In this document: piece by piece, positions 9,801 through 14,113 of the stretch
How the letters are laid out: the number at the start of each line of letters is the position of its first letter
Position numbering within the stretch: the first letter of the stretch is position 1
Assembly (NCBI GenBank): GCA_028717025.1
Contig: JAQUOR010000019.1
Span: 1 to 14,113 of the forward strand
From: Candidatus Omnitrophota bacterium
GTDB taxonomy: Bacteria; Omnitrophota; Gorgyraeia; Duberdicusellales; 4484-171
Length of the DNA: 14,113 bases
Direction: 5' to 3'
The notes under the pieces: model-generated
Database searches by the model: none
Seen by the model: only the letters and a program-made list of their open reading frames with translations
Told to the model about the DNA's origin: nothing
Position numbers and translations under genes: made by a program

Positions 9801-12800
9801 AGCCTTTTTCGGCGGTGTCGAAAAAGAAACGACGGGCCTGATTAAGTTTCTGATATCGCTCCTGAAGTTTAGCAGCATCGTCGAAACCAACGATATCCCT
9901 TTGAAAAAGCCACGTTCTGATGACATCTTCAAATTTAAAACGGATTTCCCCGAATTCAACGCGTTCCAATGCCTTTTGCAGTTTTTGGAAAGTATTAAGG
10001 GCCTGTTCGTAAGTATCTATTATATTTTCGTCGGGTTCGATTCCGGCAACATAAAGCATCCACACCCCATCGGCTTCCAGAAGCGTTACGAATTCGCTTA
10101 TCCGATGGACCTTAACACCCCGGCCTTTAACGGCGATAAGCTCTACTGCTGCCAATTCACCGTCTATCGGCGGCTGGTGGATATAGCTTGTCGCTGGAGG
10201 CACTCCTGCGCCGATGCCCTGAGCCGGTCGAAGGGCCGGCGGAGACCTTCCGTAATAATTACCGATGATTTCTTTACTATACGCCTTTTGATGGATATCG
10301 CGCAGAAATACATCTTGTTTGACCACGCAGCGATAATCAAATCCATGCGCCAGAAGCGTGGTGTCAACTTGCCTTAGCACACTCTCTAATTGCACCCCTA
10401 AAGGCGCCTCTTTATCCTCCGGCTTTACACTCATCAGCATAACCTGGTGTTCCGGCCCATTGACTATCGAATACCCCAAAGAATCAGAGGGTTTAAATTT
10501 CCTCATAAACGCACCCGTAAAATGATTTCCGCCGTTGTCGAAAGACTCACCCCTTACCTTAACGCCGGCAAATAGAGGAAATAAATTCTCTTCCAAGGTC
10601 CTTTTGATGGTATCAAAAGTTTCAGTTGTCTCCTGGAAGTCGGTCCCATGGTCCTTATCATCCAGGGGCAATAATTCATTAAATAAAAATATCTTATCGG
10701 CTGTGTACGGATAGCGAGCCGAGATGATACGGCGATGCCGGTCCTCGGCAACTAATATAAAGTCCGCGACCTCAACGGTATATGGATCTAAGGATTCGGA
10801 AATAAATTCATCGATCACTATCGGTGATAATCCTTGTCTTACGGCACATTCTTTCACCCACTTAACCGAAGGATCCCCCGAGTCACGATGGCCGGCGCTT
10901 GGCGCAGTTCCTCCTGAATACACCGCAATTATATCATCCAGCTTATGCCGCATAAGATAGTCGGCAGTAATCATATGCATTGCTGCTGAACGATTGATGT
11001 TGGAGGTACAGACAAAGAGTATGATCAACATCCCCTGGTCAAGCTTATCGGCAAGGAGCGAAAGAAGTACCTCCCTGCGGTTTTTATCGGGAGAAACACC
11101 GGTATCAGTAATGCGGCCCGAAAAGTTTCCGCCGTTATCGAGAGGGTAATAGTAAGAATTTTGAGATCCGCGCAACGGAAAGATAAAATTTATAAACAAT
11201 TCAAAAATACTGTTTACAGCGTTCCAAGTTAAATGTAATACAATAGGGACAATCAACGTCTGCGTCTTATAATACGCATACGCTGCCACCAGACCAAGAA
11301 ACCAGTGATGGAACCATTTCCTGTCGCCATGGCTTTTAAAAAAACTTTCAGCGCTTCCGGCAATAGCGATAAAAACACCCAGGGGCAGGTCAAAACCAAC
11401 AGCTACTCCAAACAGCGGCAAGGTAAAATCAAAGATTTCTTTGAATGCAAACACGCTTACCCACAACCATTGCGCAAAGTTAAATCCCAAGAAACGGAAC
11501 AATACCTCTTCTCCAACGGAAGCGATGAACGTACTCTCCAAACCTTTCTTTATCCTGGAATTTACATCTTCATCATCGAAATCTCCGGCGCGCTTTCTTA
11601 AAATTTGCAGGACAAACACAACGGAAAACATAAAACCGAGAAGATAATGCATTTTGGAAGCAAAGAACCAGCTAAAGGCTACAGAAATACTCTGCAATAC
11701 CGTGCCCCAATTACTTATCACGATAAAAGGAAGGCTTGTCAGGGTTAGTGAACCAAAAAAAACAAGATAATTGAATCTGCCTTGCTCATCATCGAAGTCG
11801 GCGCGTACGGGGATTCGAGGACATTCTTGGTGCGCGCCGCACATGTCAAAAAAAGTAATCACATTGTATAGAATACGCATAAAGATACTTGAAATAACAG
11901 ATGCCGCCAGCAGCGAGCGTAACACTCCGTAATCATACGGTGGATTTCTGAACAAAGAAAATAACTGTACCGGCACCCAGACAAAATATACCACCACCCC
12001 GATCAGTAACGCGAGGATGACCGCGACACCCGCGTACCTAAGCAATTCGGCATCGATCATCCCTCTCCTGGTCGGTTTTATTGCACGCGAAAATCTTCCG
12101 CCGTTATCGAGAGGTTCTCCTTTCTTGTTTAAAAATATCTTTCGAAGGAACCGGCAGGAAACAAAAATAGGGATTGCTATGGTCCAGAATCCGTACGCAG
12201 AGAAAAGGATAACGGCTGCGGCAAGTGCCAAGACCCCACCAGCCACGGAAGAGGTATCCTGGCGTTTATCCCACCGCAACCGAGTATCGTCGTTTATCGA
12301 ACCTCCATTATCAAGGGAATCAGGCAAAGAGTCCTGTCGCTGTGTATTTTTTGATTCTTCCAACGCACCGATAAGTGAATCACGCAAGAGACGCTCAAAC
12401 GAACCGCTGTTAAGCATGGTGCGCGTAATAAAATCGGTGCTTACTATGATATCGGGTTTACGTCTGCGTACGCTCGATACATAGCTGGACCCGATTTCGG
12501 TACGTATCTTAGCGTATTCGTATGAACCGCTTCCTTCCGTAATTCTTTGCTGACGCACAGTGACATGGCCGTTAAAACGTATCAAGAGATCTATTTTCTC
12601 TTCGTCGCTGGGCATCATCACTACCGCCTCAGCAATGACCGCATCGTACGCGCCATACTTAGCATCGAAAACAACGAAAGCATTTTCATCGCCGCGGGAG
12701 CGATACGCTTCATCCAGATCATTACGTTTTGATTCGTTCGCGCCTGATGCTATCGTTATTCCTCTTTGGACCAAAATGTCGGTGATTATTTTAATAGACG

Positions 12801-14113
12801 ATGACTTCAGAGAACCCGGAGGGCCGATGAACACTATATTGGCAGGACCCTGACCCTGGGATTTTTTCTCTATGATAACCCGAACGATATTCCGTCCTAC
12901 CTGAAGGAAAACGAGCGAAGCAAGTAAATCCTCGTAAGGGGAATCAAGGCGGATCGCCCCTCCGTTTATCTGCGTAAAGAACGCAATAACTTCCTGAGGA
13001 TTTACCTTGAAATACTCATAGCTTCCCCGGACGGCGATTTCATGCGAACCGGTCTTTAATTCCGCTCTTTCGTGACGGTAAAGGTCAGCCATAAAAACGG
13101 CAGGAAGAGCCTGGGTGAGCAGTAACCAATGAAGTGTAAAGGTGATGGTATCGGAAGCATCCTCAATACTAAAGATTTTTTCGCCGCGTTCTCCGGTCAG
13201 AATAACTTTTATTTTTTTAGCAGGAGGCGCATGGATAAGAAGTCCTTCAAGTATTTGCGCAACTTTTCCCGGCACAACCGATGCATCATGCGTCGACAGG
13301 TCTTCCGCCATTAACCGCGACCACCTTTTGGTCTCAGTGACCACAAATTTACCGGAAGTATCGTCCCTGACGAGAGTAACTCTTGGTTTTAACACCTGCT
13401 CGTCGGCCCTGGCAGGATAATTTCTCTTTTCGTGCGACGCCGATGAAGACTTACCCTGATAAAGCAAAATAGCCAGTTCCAAAGTAATTGCAAATACGCC
13501 TAAGCTCCAGGTCCCCCAGATAAAACTGATAGTTGAGATAACCAGGGTAAACCAGAGCACCCCCTTATTGCCCAGGCTTATTTTCTTGCTGCTATTACTC
13601 ACCCAGCTTCGAAATACCGAGTTAATAAATCCCAAGCCAAACCGCGAAAGTATTTTATATGCCAGTTCATACCCGAATATGTTTTGTATAATGTCGTGCT
13701 GGATAACGACCGGAGCGATCCTGAAGCGTATCGAATCAACCGTTCTTTTAAATTGTTTTGCCGCAGTATACTTCTCCCGTAGTGCGGCTGCTTCTTCGTT
13801 CTTTCCTTCTTTTTCGCGCAAACGCGCCTCTGCGCGGATACTTAAGTATGGTGCCAGAAAATTAACGACAGCGCTTAAGAACACGCCATGCACCAGTGAA
13901 AGCCCTGCGCGGCTTACCAGCGCCAACTGCGAGGCGGCAGCAGGAATTATGAAATCAATGCCTCTATCGACAAGGCTCGCGGTCGGACCTAAAATCAGCA
14001 GACGGAACAACAGGACTCCCGAGAAACGCATACTTGAAATCGAAGTTCTTATTTTTTCTGAATGTGTGCGGCCGATATAGTAACCGACAAGCTCGGCAAC
14101 CGCCCCTTCAATC
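1..14113 (-). CDS. Giant multi-enzyme polyprotein-like ORF, open at both ends
   Basis: A single minus-strand frame holds 4,704 consecutive sense codons and fills the window; neither its start codon nor its stop codon is present. It encodes at least ten segments separated by nine copies of a [S/P][L/F]DNGG peptide. Recognisable enzymes retain family motifs and roughly normal lengths (LMW-PTP about 190, RpiB about 149, HAD about 204, AckA about 384 residues), so this reads as intact coding sequence and not as a decayed region. Membrane segments lie in the N-terminal third (right side of the window); the remainder looks soluble. No internal stop, frameshift or spacer separates the modules, so they are translated as one chain unless internal initiation occurs. 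Whether the chain is later cut is unknown. Giant genes of this scale are known in Omnitrophota and a few other uncultured phyla; the assignment here is inference. Confidence 0.93.
871..2430 (-). other. CofD/YvcK-like (2-phospho-L-lactate transferase family) insert
   Basis: About 520 residues, larger than free CofD or YvcK (roughly 300-450). Starts with IKIVMLRGGRGSAGDYIKYL (glycine loop near 2365-2390; family: vvlxGGtGxxxll), then ITFIPGAIDDGRSW (2278-2295; family: DDGgStG). TVIVGHWIAHGRGDVQDTLDAV near 1600-1640 matches the family's VGNLxLAAL segment with a following AVARILD helix, and RVVTPT matches VLPVT. VADLIIFANTTLVSNLSPAAI near 1170-1235 matches ADLIxxGPGSLxTSixPxL. CofD makes the F420 precursor; YvcK-like proteins bind UDP-sugars and regulate envelope synthesis. 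The changes DDGRSW and FANTTL mean activity is uncertain. A helix-rich insert lies near 1780-2200. Confidence 0.68.
2431..3360 (-). other. ROK-family sugar kinase, N-terminal half
   Basis: Begins with IGFDVGGSNLRVVAY (phosphate-1 loop DVGGSNLR at 3328-3351; family: DxGGTxxR), followed by the GDLVFAKDHPV strand typical of ROK N-terminal domains. A helical stretch near 3060-3180 and VGISWPDIIADNRIVG (near 2930-2980; family: iGiavPGpv) complete the half. ROK proteins phosphorylate glucose and related sugars, or act as sugar-responsive repressors; no helix-turn-helix is visible, favouring the kinase. After about 2880 the expected continuation (substrate-binding Asn-Asp motif) does not follow. Helical sequence leads instead into a CofD-like domain, and the ROK fold resumes near position 870. 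Confidence 0.72.
3361..3879 (-). other. N-terminal extension of the ROK/CofD module (unrecognised)
   Basis: About 173 residues between the last DNGG joint and the first ROK strand. A beta strand pair near 3790-3840 (INVVLDLGKGKVKVFGV) is followed by helical sequence with a hydrophobic, aromatic stretch (SLNIFNACNMFFY) and then a polar, low-complexity Ser/Thr/Gly/Ala linker near 3361-3450 leading into CIMNPKNTIGFD. I recognise no family motif. A methionine codon at 3376-3378 lies six residues before the ROK core, which is where a stand-alone ROK kinase would start. The ROK gene may therefore once have been separate. Confidence 0.4.
3880..3897 (-). repeat. DNGG joint motif 9 (SLDNGG, then Arg)
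   Basis: Residues 3406-3411, between the HETMH module and the ROK/CofD module. Preceded by a helical HTIIKLVEQE and followed by a basic stretch (RRGHKESPVRTRS). Codons: Leu TTG, Asp GAT, Asn AAC, Gly GGC, Gly GGC. Confidence 0.88.
3898..5175 (-). other. Unrecognised module with an HExxH (HETMH) motif
   Basis: 426 residues bounded by DNGG motifs; I do not recognise the family. An HETMH motif at 4444-4458 sits after a hydrophobic stretch (LAIPVI) and is followed by an acidic segment (MESETEHEASL), an arrangement seen in zinc metallopeptidases. Thr replaces the hydrophobic residue usual after HE, so the match is incomplete. Other parts are helical (about 4700-4900) or beta-rich near the C-terminus (4000-4250: IPVAVKF, RIGYLTVDY, IEFIIP, IRFAYRV). 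Several aromatic residues lie in the C-terminal part, as in binding domains. The DNA is AT-rich (22 of 60 G+C at 4681-4740). A peptidase is possible; a non-enzymatic domain is equally allowed by the evidence. Confidence 0.4.
5176..5193 (-). repeat. DNGG joint motif 8 (SLDNGG, then Arg)
   Basis: Residues 2974-2979, between the HAD phosphatase (ending KLEALIKELENHKT) and the HETMH module. Codons: Leu CTT, Asp GAT, Asn AAT, Gly GGC, Gly GGA. Serine is written TCA. Confidence 0.88.
5194..5805 (-). other. HAD-superfamily phosphatase domain
   Basis: 204 residues, typical of subclass I HAD hydrolases. All four motifs are present: I, LDLDETLY with the nucleophile Asp at 5779-5781 and acid/base Asp at 5773-5775; II, LLTNND (Thr at 5491-5493); III, MSKPDSRLF (Lys at 5392-5394); and IV, SIGDSLERDI with GD at 5317-5322. 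The spacing between motifs I and II (about 95 residues) indicates a helical cap domain. The GDSLxxDI and SKPDxxLF forms resemble YjjG/phosphoglycolate-phosphatase-like enzymes acting on small phosphorylated metabolites. The substrate is not predictable. DNA is noticeably more AT-rich here than in the Pta region (20 of 60 bases G+C at 5401-5460). Confidence 0.9.
5806..5823 (-). repeat. DNGG joint motif 7 (SLDNGG, then Asn)
   Basis: Residues 2764-2769, between RpiB and the HAD phosphatase. A charged leader (HSRRIEKIDDNT) precedes it, and the HAD core strand starts about five residues after. Codons: Leu TTG, Asp GAT, Asn AAT, Gly GGA, Gly GGA. Confidence 0.88.
5824..6270 (-). other. rpiB: RpiB/LacAB-type sugar-phosphate isomerase domain
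   Basis: 149 residues, the normal size of RpiB (about 145-150). Interconverts ribose 5-phosphate and ribulose 5-phosphate, or allose or galactose 6-phosphates in relatives. Motifs in order: IAIGSDHGGLDLKEF near the start, GTYSRDSCDYPDFA, GVLICTTGIGISIAANRFKGIRAALC with the catalytic-type Cys at 6064-6066, and LTREHNDANILVLG with the active-site His at 5965-5967. One departure is CTTG where most RpiB proteins have CGTG. It is bounded by DNGG motifs at both ends, so it would be released as a complete enzyme if the joints are cut. RpiB links pentose phosphates to the sugar-kinase module later in the chain. Confidence 0.92.
6271..6288 (-). repeat. DNGG joint motif 6 (PLDNGG, then Glu)
   Basis: Residues 2609-2614, between the end of acetate kinase (ARHVFTLINTK) and the start of RpiB (NQKNIIAIGSDHGG). 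The joint sits almost flush against both enzymes, with four or fewer extra residues on each side. Codons: Leu CTT, Asp GAT, Asn AAC, Gly GGA, Gly GGA. Confidence 0.88.
6289..7440 (-). other. ackA: Acetate kinase domain
   Basis: 384 residues, close to the family's 400. Reaction: acetyl-phosphate plus ADP to acetate plus ATP (reversible). Clear motifs in order: VLNCGSSSVKAQLID at the N-terminus (family: NAGSSSxK); GHRVVHGGE with the substrate Arg at 7240; LAPLHNPPN; AVFDTAFHHT with the catalytic-type Asp; RRYGFHGSSHEYV (6961-6978); SIHLGAGAS; DTSMGLGPLEGFVMAKRPGD with Arg at 6790; IFTGGIGEKDAHVR; and NEELMIARH at the C-terminus. Key Asn, Arg, Asp and His residues are present. Differences from the usual sequence are HLGAG for HLGNG and AKRPGD for GTRSGD. 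Fusion to Pta suggests close handling of acetyl-phosphate. This is the most secure assignment in the window. Confidence 0.93.
7441..8530 (-). other. pta: Phosphate acetyltransferase (Pta-type) domain
   Basis: About 360 residues; single-domain Pta enzymes are near 330. Expected reaction: acetyl-CoA plus phosphate to acetyl-phosphate plus CoA, though related phosphate butyryltransferases are not excluded. Features in order: an N-terminal ARLVVSEA and AIERFLKNE region; GTLMILGERNRI (family: PiLvG); a YCKARGF segment; FYGAAMVAAGQADCMPAG (family: faammvxxGxADgmvsG) near 8005-8060; KIIIADMASEECP (family: faDcaxnxxP); RIAFAYEGQTKSAKA; VIDGPMP; and the C-terminal KPVLDVSRGADQDE, containing the SRG signature (7489-7497). 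The typical Ser-thr-Gly-Ser strand is changed to EGQTKSA. Acetate kinase follows directly with no DNGG motif between, so the two pathway enzymes form one unit. Confidence 0.75.
8531..9054 (-). other. Partial phosphate acyltransferase-like copy
   Basis: About 175 residues preceding a full Pta domain. It resembles the C-terminal half of phosphate acetyl/butyryltransferases: a KLADTRKEEIVNNVV helix, a beta strand AVVAVVSYWTN (family: VAMLSYST), CLQIDGALK (family: ELQxDAAL), and NIFVFPTVDSYRANLG (family: NVLVFPDLxxGNIxYK). The SRG catalytic signature at the end of the family is absent, so this copy is probably not an active enzyme on its own. Likely origin is tandem duplication followed by divergence; a structural or regulatory role, or completion of a dimer-like fold with the next domain, are alternatives. 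Confidence 0.6.
8811..8828. repeat. Perfect 18-bp palindrome inside the coding sequence
   Basis: ccgcgggcatgcccgcgg equals its own reverse complement over all 18 bases; the next base pair outward (a/c) does not continue it. It encodes AAGMPA in the partial Pta-like copy. It could form a strong hairpin in DNA or mRNA, but no T-run follows on either side, so it does not look like an intrinsic terminator. Confidence 0.7.
9055..9072 (-). repeat. DNGG joint motif 5 (SLDNGG, then Glu)
   Basis: Residues 1681-1686, between the RidA/chorismatase-like unit and the Pta-AckA unit. It starts ten residues after the ALAFLP strand that closes the RidA fold. Codons: Leu CTT, Asp GAT, Asn AAC, Gly GGA, Gly GGA. 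Confidence 0.85.
9073..10527 (-). other. RidA/chorismatase (FkbO/Hyg5)-like domain
   Basis: A 485-residue module with what look like three RidA-type segments. The first (about 10050-10480) has DTTLLAHGF, VVKQDVFLRD, ATSYIHQPP and AAVELIAVKG. The second (about 9610-10080) has WMLYVAGIEP, VIRTWLF (9904-9924), YQKLNQARRFFF and ASTGIGT (9625-9645). The third (about 9090-9500) has FSRGM, IISGTAS, HVGDVREQTETTIDNI and a closing DICRTEWLVEIEA, with the Arg and Glu typical of RidA ends. The RTW, ASTGIG and SGTAS motifs recall chorismatases/pteridine-dependent deoxygenases. RidA proteins hydrolyse reactive enamines/imines; FkbO and Hyg5 act on chorismate. Which reaction applies is not decidable here. 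Two in-frame insertions are apparent: a repeat-bearing one near 10205-10250 and an AT-rich one near 9650-9800. Confidence 0.65.
10217..10235. repeat. Short REP/MITE-like element inserted in coding sequence
   Basis: The plus strand reads ccctgagccggtcgaaggg, with inverted ends (ccct/aggg). It resembles the widespread environmental-genome repeat of the form CCCTTCGACAGGCTCAGGG; I recall that family but cannot search. On the minus strand it reads in frame as part of PALRPAQGIG, splitting what should be a contiguous GxxPPATSYI segment of the RidA domain. A similar PPA tripeptide lies on both sides, which could be a worn target duplication. Confidence 0.5.
10528..10545 (-). repeat. DNGG joint motif 4 (SFDNGG, then Asn)
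   Basis: Residues 1190-1195, between the phosphatase and the RidA/chorismatase-like unit. It is the only copy with Phe for Leu and with GAC for Asp; otherwise it matches the consensus. Confidence 0.85.
10546..11127 (-). other. Low-molecular-weight protein tyrosine phosphatase domain
   Basis: A 194-residue module; free-standing LMW-PTPs are about 150 residues, and the extra length is an N-terminal polar leader (NFSGRITDTG to DKLDQG). The signature CX5RS loop is CTSNINRS at 10987-11010, directly after a hydrophobic strand (MLIILFV), matching the family's N-terminal P-loop (typical CLGNICRS). A SAGHRD-like segment and an ADFILVAEDRH segment follow in family order. The acidic DDKDHGTDF stretch near 10660 sits where the DPY/DPF general-acid loop is expected, with the Tyr or Phe lost. 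The role would be dephosphorylation of phosphotyrosine or phosphoarginine proteins; in bacteria such enzymes often accompany envelope polysaccharide systems. The substrate here is unknown. Confidence 0.85.
11128..11145 (-). repeat. DNGG joint motif 3 (PLDNGG, then Asn)
   Basis: Residues 990-995, between the end of the CPBP protease and the phosphatase. It follows the last hydrophobic helix by about ten residues (RGSQNSYYY). Codons: Leu CTC, Asp GAT, Asn AAC, Gly GGC, Gly GGA. Confidence 0.85.
11146..12096 (-). other. CPBP/CAAX-type intramembrane metalloprotease domain
   Basis: A 317-residue, mostly hydrophobic module with several membrane helices. The three CPBP (ABI/Rce1-like) motifs appear in order: EExxxR as EEVLFR at 11494-11511, FxxxH as FFKSH at 11329-11343, and HxxxN as HLTWN at 11221-11235. 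Sequence around motif 3 (LIVPIVLHLTWNAV) is typical of the family. These Glu and His residues are the proposed catalytic and metal-binding residues, so the enzyme may be active. Known relatives cut prenylated CAAX proteins in eukaryotes; bacterial members are linked to bacteriocin self-immunity and peptide processing. A protease embedded in a polyprotein invites the idea of self-processing, but the DNGG joints lie outside the membrane-like segments, and nothing in the sequence proves that this domain cuts them. Confidence 0.8.
12097..12114 (-). repeat. DNGG joint motif 2 (PLDNGG, then Arg)
   Basis: Residues 667-672, between the short transmembrane piece and the CPBP protease. Flanked by charged residues (KKGE before, RFSRAIK after). 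Codons: Leu CTC, Asp GAT, Asn AAC, Gly GGC, Gly GGA. Confidence 0.85.
12115..12300 (-). other. Short transmembrane segment between two DNGG motifs
   Basis: Only 62 residues lie between joints 1 and 2, the shortest inter-motif segment in the window. A polar N-terminal third is followed by a hydrophobic run from GGVLALAAAVILF through IAIPIFVSC (about 12140-12240) and a basic tail (RFLRKIFLNKK). The run could form one long helix or a hairpin of two. I recognise no family. Basic residues after the hydrophobic run suggest, by the positive-inside rule, that the C-terminal tail is cytoplasmic. If the joints are processing sites it would be released as a small membrane peptide. Confidence 0.55.
12301..12318 (-). 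repeat. DNGG joint motif 1 (SLDNGG, then Ser)
   Basis: Residues 599-604. It separates the P-loop module from a short transmembrane piece. It is preceded by a polar, Ser/Gln/Asp-rich stretch and followed by another polar stretch (SINDDTR), as expected for an exposed linker. Codons here: Leu CTT, Asp GAT, Asn AAT, Gly GGA, Gly GGT. Confidence 0.85.
12319..13440 (-). other. P-loop NTPase-like module
   Basis: About 370 residues following the membrane region and ending at the first DNGG motif. A Walker A-type loop, GPPGSLKSS, lies at 12799-12825 (residues 430-438). It is preceded by a short hydrophobic beta-like segment (NIVFI) and followed by an amphipathic helix (IKIITDILVQRG), the usual P-loop arrangement. 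Possible Walker B candidates are FVVFDA (near 12661) and PDIIVSTD (near 12440), but I cannot choose between them. The upstream part (12841-13440) is not recognised. Nucleotide binding is likely; the substrate is unknown. AAA-type, kinase-type and HPr-kinase-like alternatives were all considered and none is convincing. The Leu in GSLKS, where Gly is common (GSGKS), is slightly atypical. Confidence 0.5.
13441..14113 (-). other. N-terminal membrane region (function not recognised)
   Basis: Residues 1 to about 224 of the window frame. Hydrophobic stretches lie near 13981-14031 (begins MRFSGVLLFRLL), 13921-13960, 13838-13920 and 13456-13560. The last is long enough for two helices (from VLWFTLVISTISF to AILLYQG). 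Between them is a charged, probably helical stretch rich in Arg, Glu and Lys (around 13741-13860). I do not recognise a family; a weak resemblance to small membrane proteins such as Mpv17-like ones was considered but lacks the conserved tryptophans. It continues past the window edge. Its likely role is to anchor the following P-loop region at the membrane; this is inference from hydrophobicity alone. Confidence 0.5.

Noticed and set aside
9901..10377. Plus-strand open frame of 158 codons
   Set aside because: It overlaps the RidA/chorismatase-like module in antisense; no ribosome binding site and no family resemblance.
3880..12318. CRISPR-like or tandem DNA repeat
   Set aside because: Copies are only 18 bp, differ at synonymous sites and are spaced from about 200 to 2,800 bp apart.
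13568..14080. Plus-strand open frame of 170 codons
   Set aside because: It lies opposite the continuous minus-strand frame, has no recognisable motif and reads as a low-complexity Ser/Arg/Leu mix; it is a shadow of the real gene.
1..14113. Modules as separate genes of an operon
   Set aside because: No stop codon occurs between any two modules and all share one frame, so separate genes would need internal initiation with no termination.
13838..14113. Mpv17/PMP22-like membrane protein
   Set aside because: Only a GPT tripeptide and hydrophobic spacing resemble it; conserved Trp residues are missing.

Overview
The whole window is one open reading frame on the minus strand. I read every codon in the frame whose leftmost base is position 1, 4, 7 and so on, from 14112 down to 1. 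None of the 4,704 codons is a stop, so the frame is open at both edges of the window. There is no intergenic space, no RNA gene, no promoter and no second gene that I can support. Residue numbers below start at 14112 (residue 1) and run to residue 4704.

The protein reads as a string of enzymes and membrane parts. Between them a short peptide, [S/P][L/F]DNGG, occurs nine times. Order from N to C (right to left in the window): membrane segments plus a P-loop NTPase-like region; LDNGG; a short transmembrane piece; LDNGG; a CPBP/CAAX-type intramembrane protease; LDNGG; a low-molecular-weight protein tyrosine phosphatase; FDNGG; a RidA/chorismatase-like (FkbO/Hyg5-like) unit; LDNGG; a partial phosphate acyltransferase copy, a full phosphate acetyltransferase and an acetate kinase; LDNGG; a RpiB-type isomerase; LDNGG; a HAD phosphatase; LDNGG; an unrecognised unit with an HETMH motif; LDNGG; and a ROK-family sugar kinase with a CofD/YvcK-like domain apparently nested inside it. 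The motifs fall at the edges of recognisable enzymes, not inside them, so the product looks like a bacterial polyprotein or a giant multi-enzyme with marked joints.

Pta and AckA form the acetyl-CoA to acetyl-phosphate to acetate/ATP pathway and share one inter-motif segment. The other recognised units mostly handle sugar phosphates or phosphoryl groups (ROK kinase, RpiB, HAD, LMW-PTP, CofD-like). The N-terminal third is membrane-bound and the rest looks soluble, so the enzymes could be tethered to the membrane unless they are cut free.

Organism: base composition is moderate (about 33 to 50% GC in lines I counted) and codons are bacterial. Giant bacterial genes of this size are known from Omnitrophota (OP3) and a few other uncultured phyla. 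I suspect Omnitrophota, but this is inference from gene architecture and not from a phylogenetic marker. Base composition is lower in the HAD/HETMH stretch (about 3900-5800) than in the Pta stretch, which may mean modules were acquired at different times.
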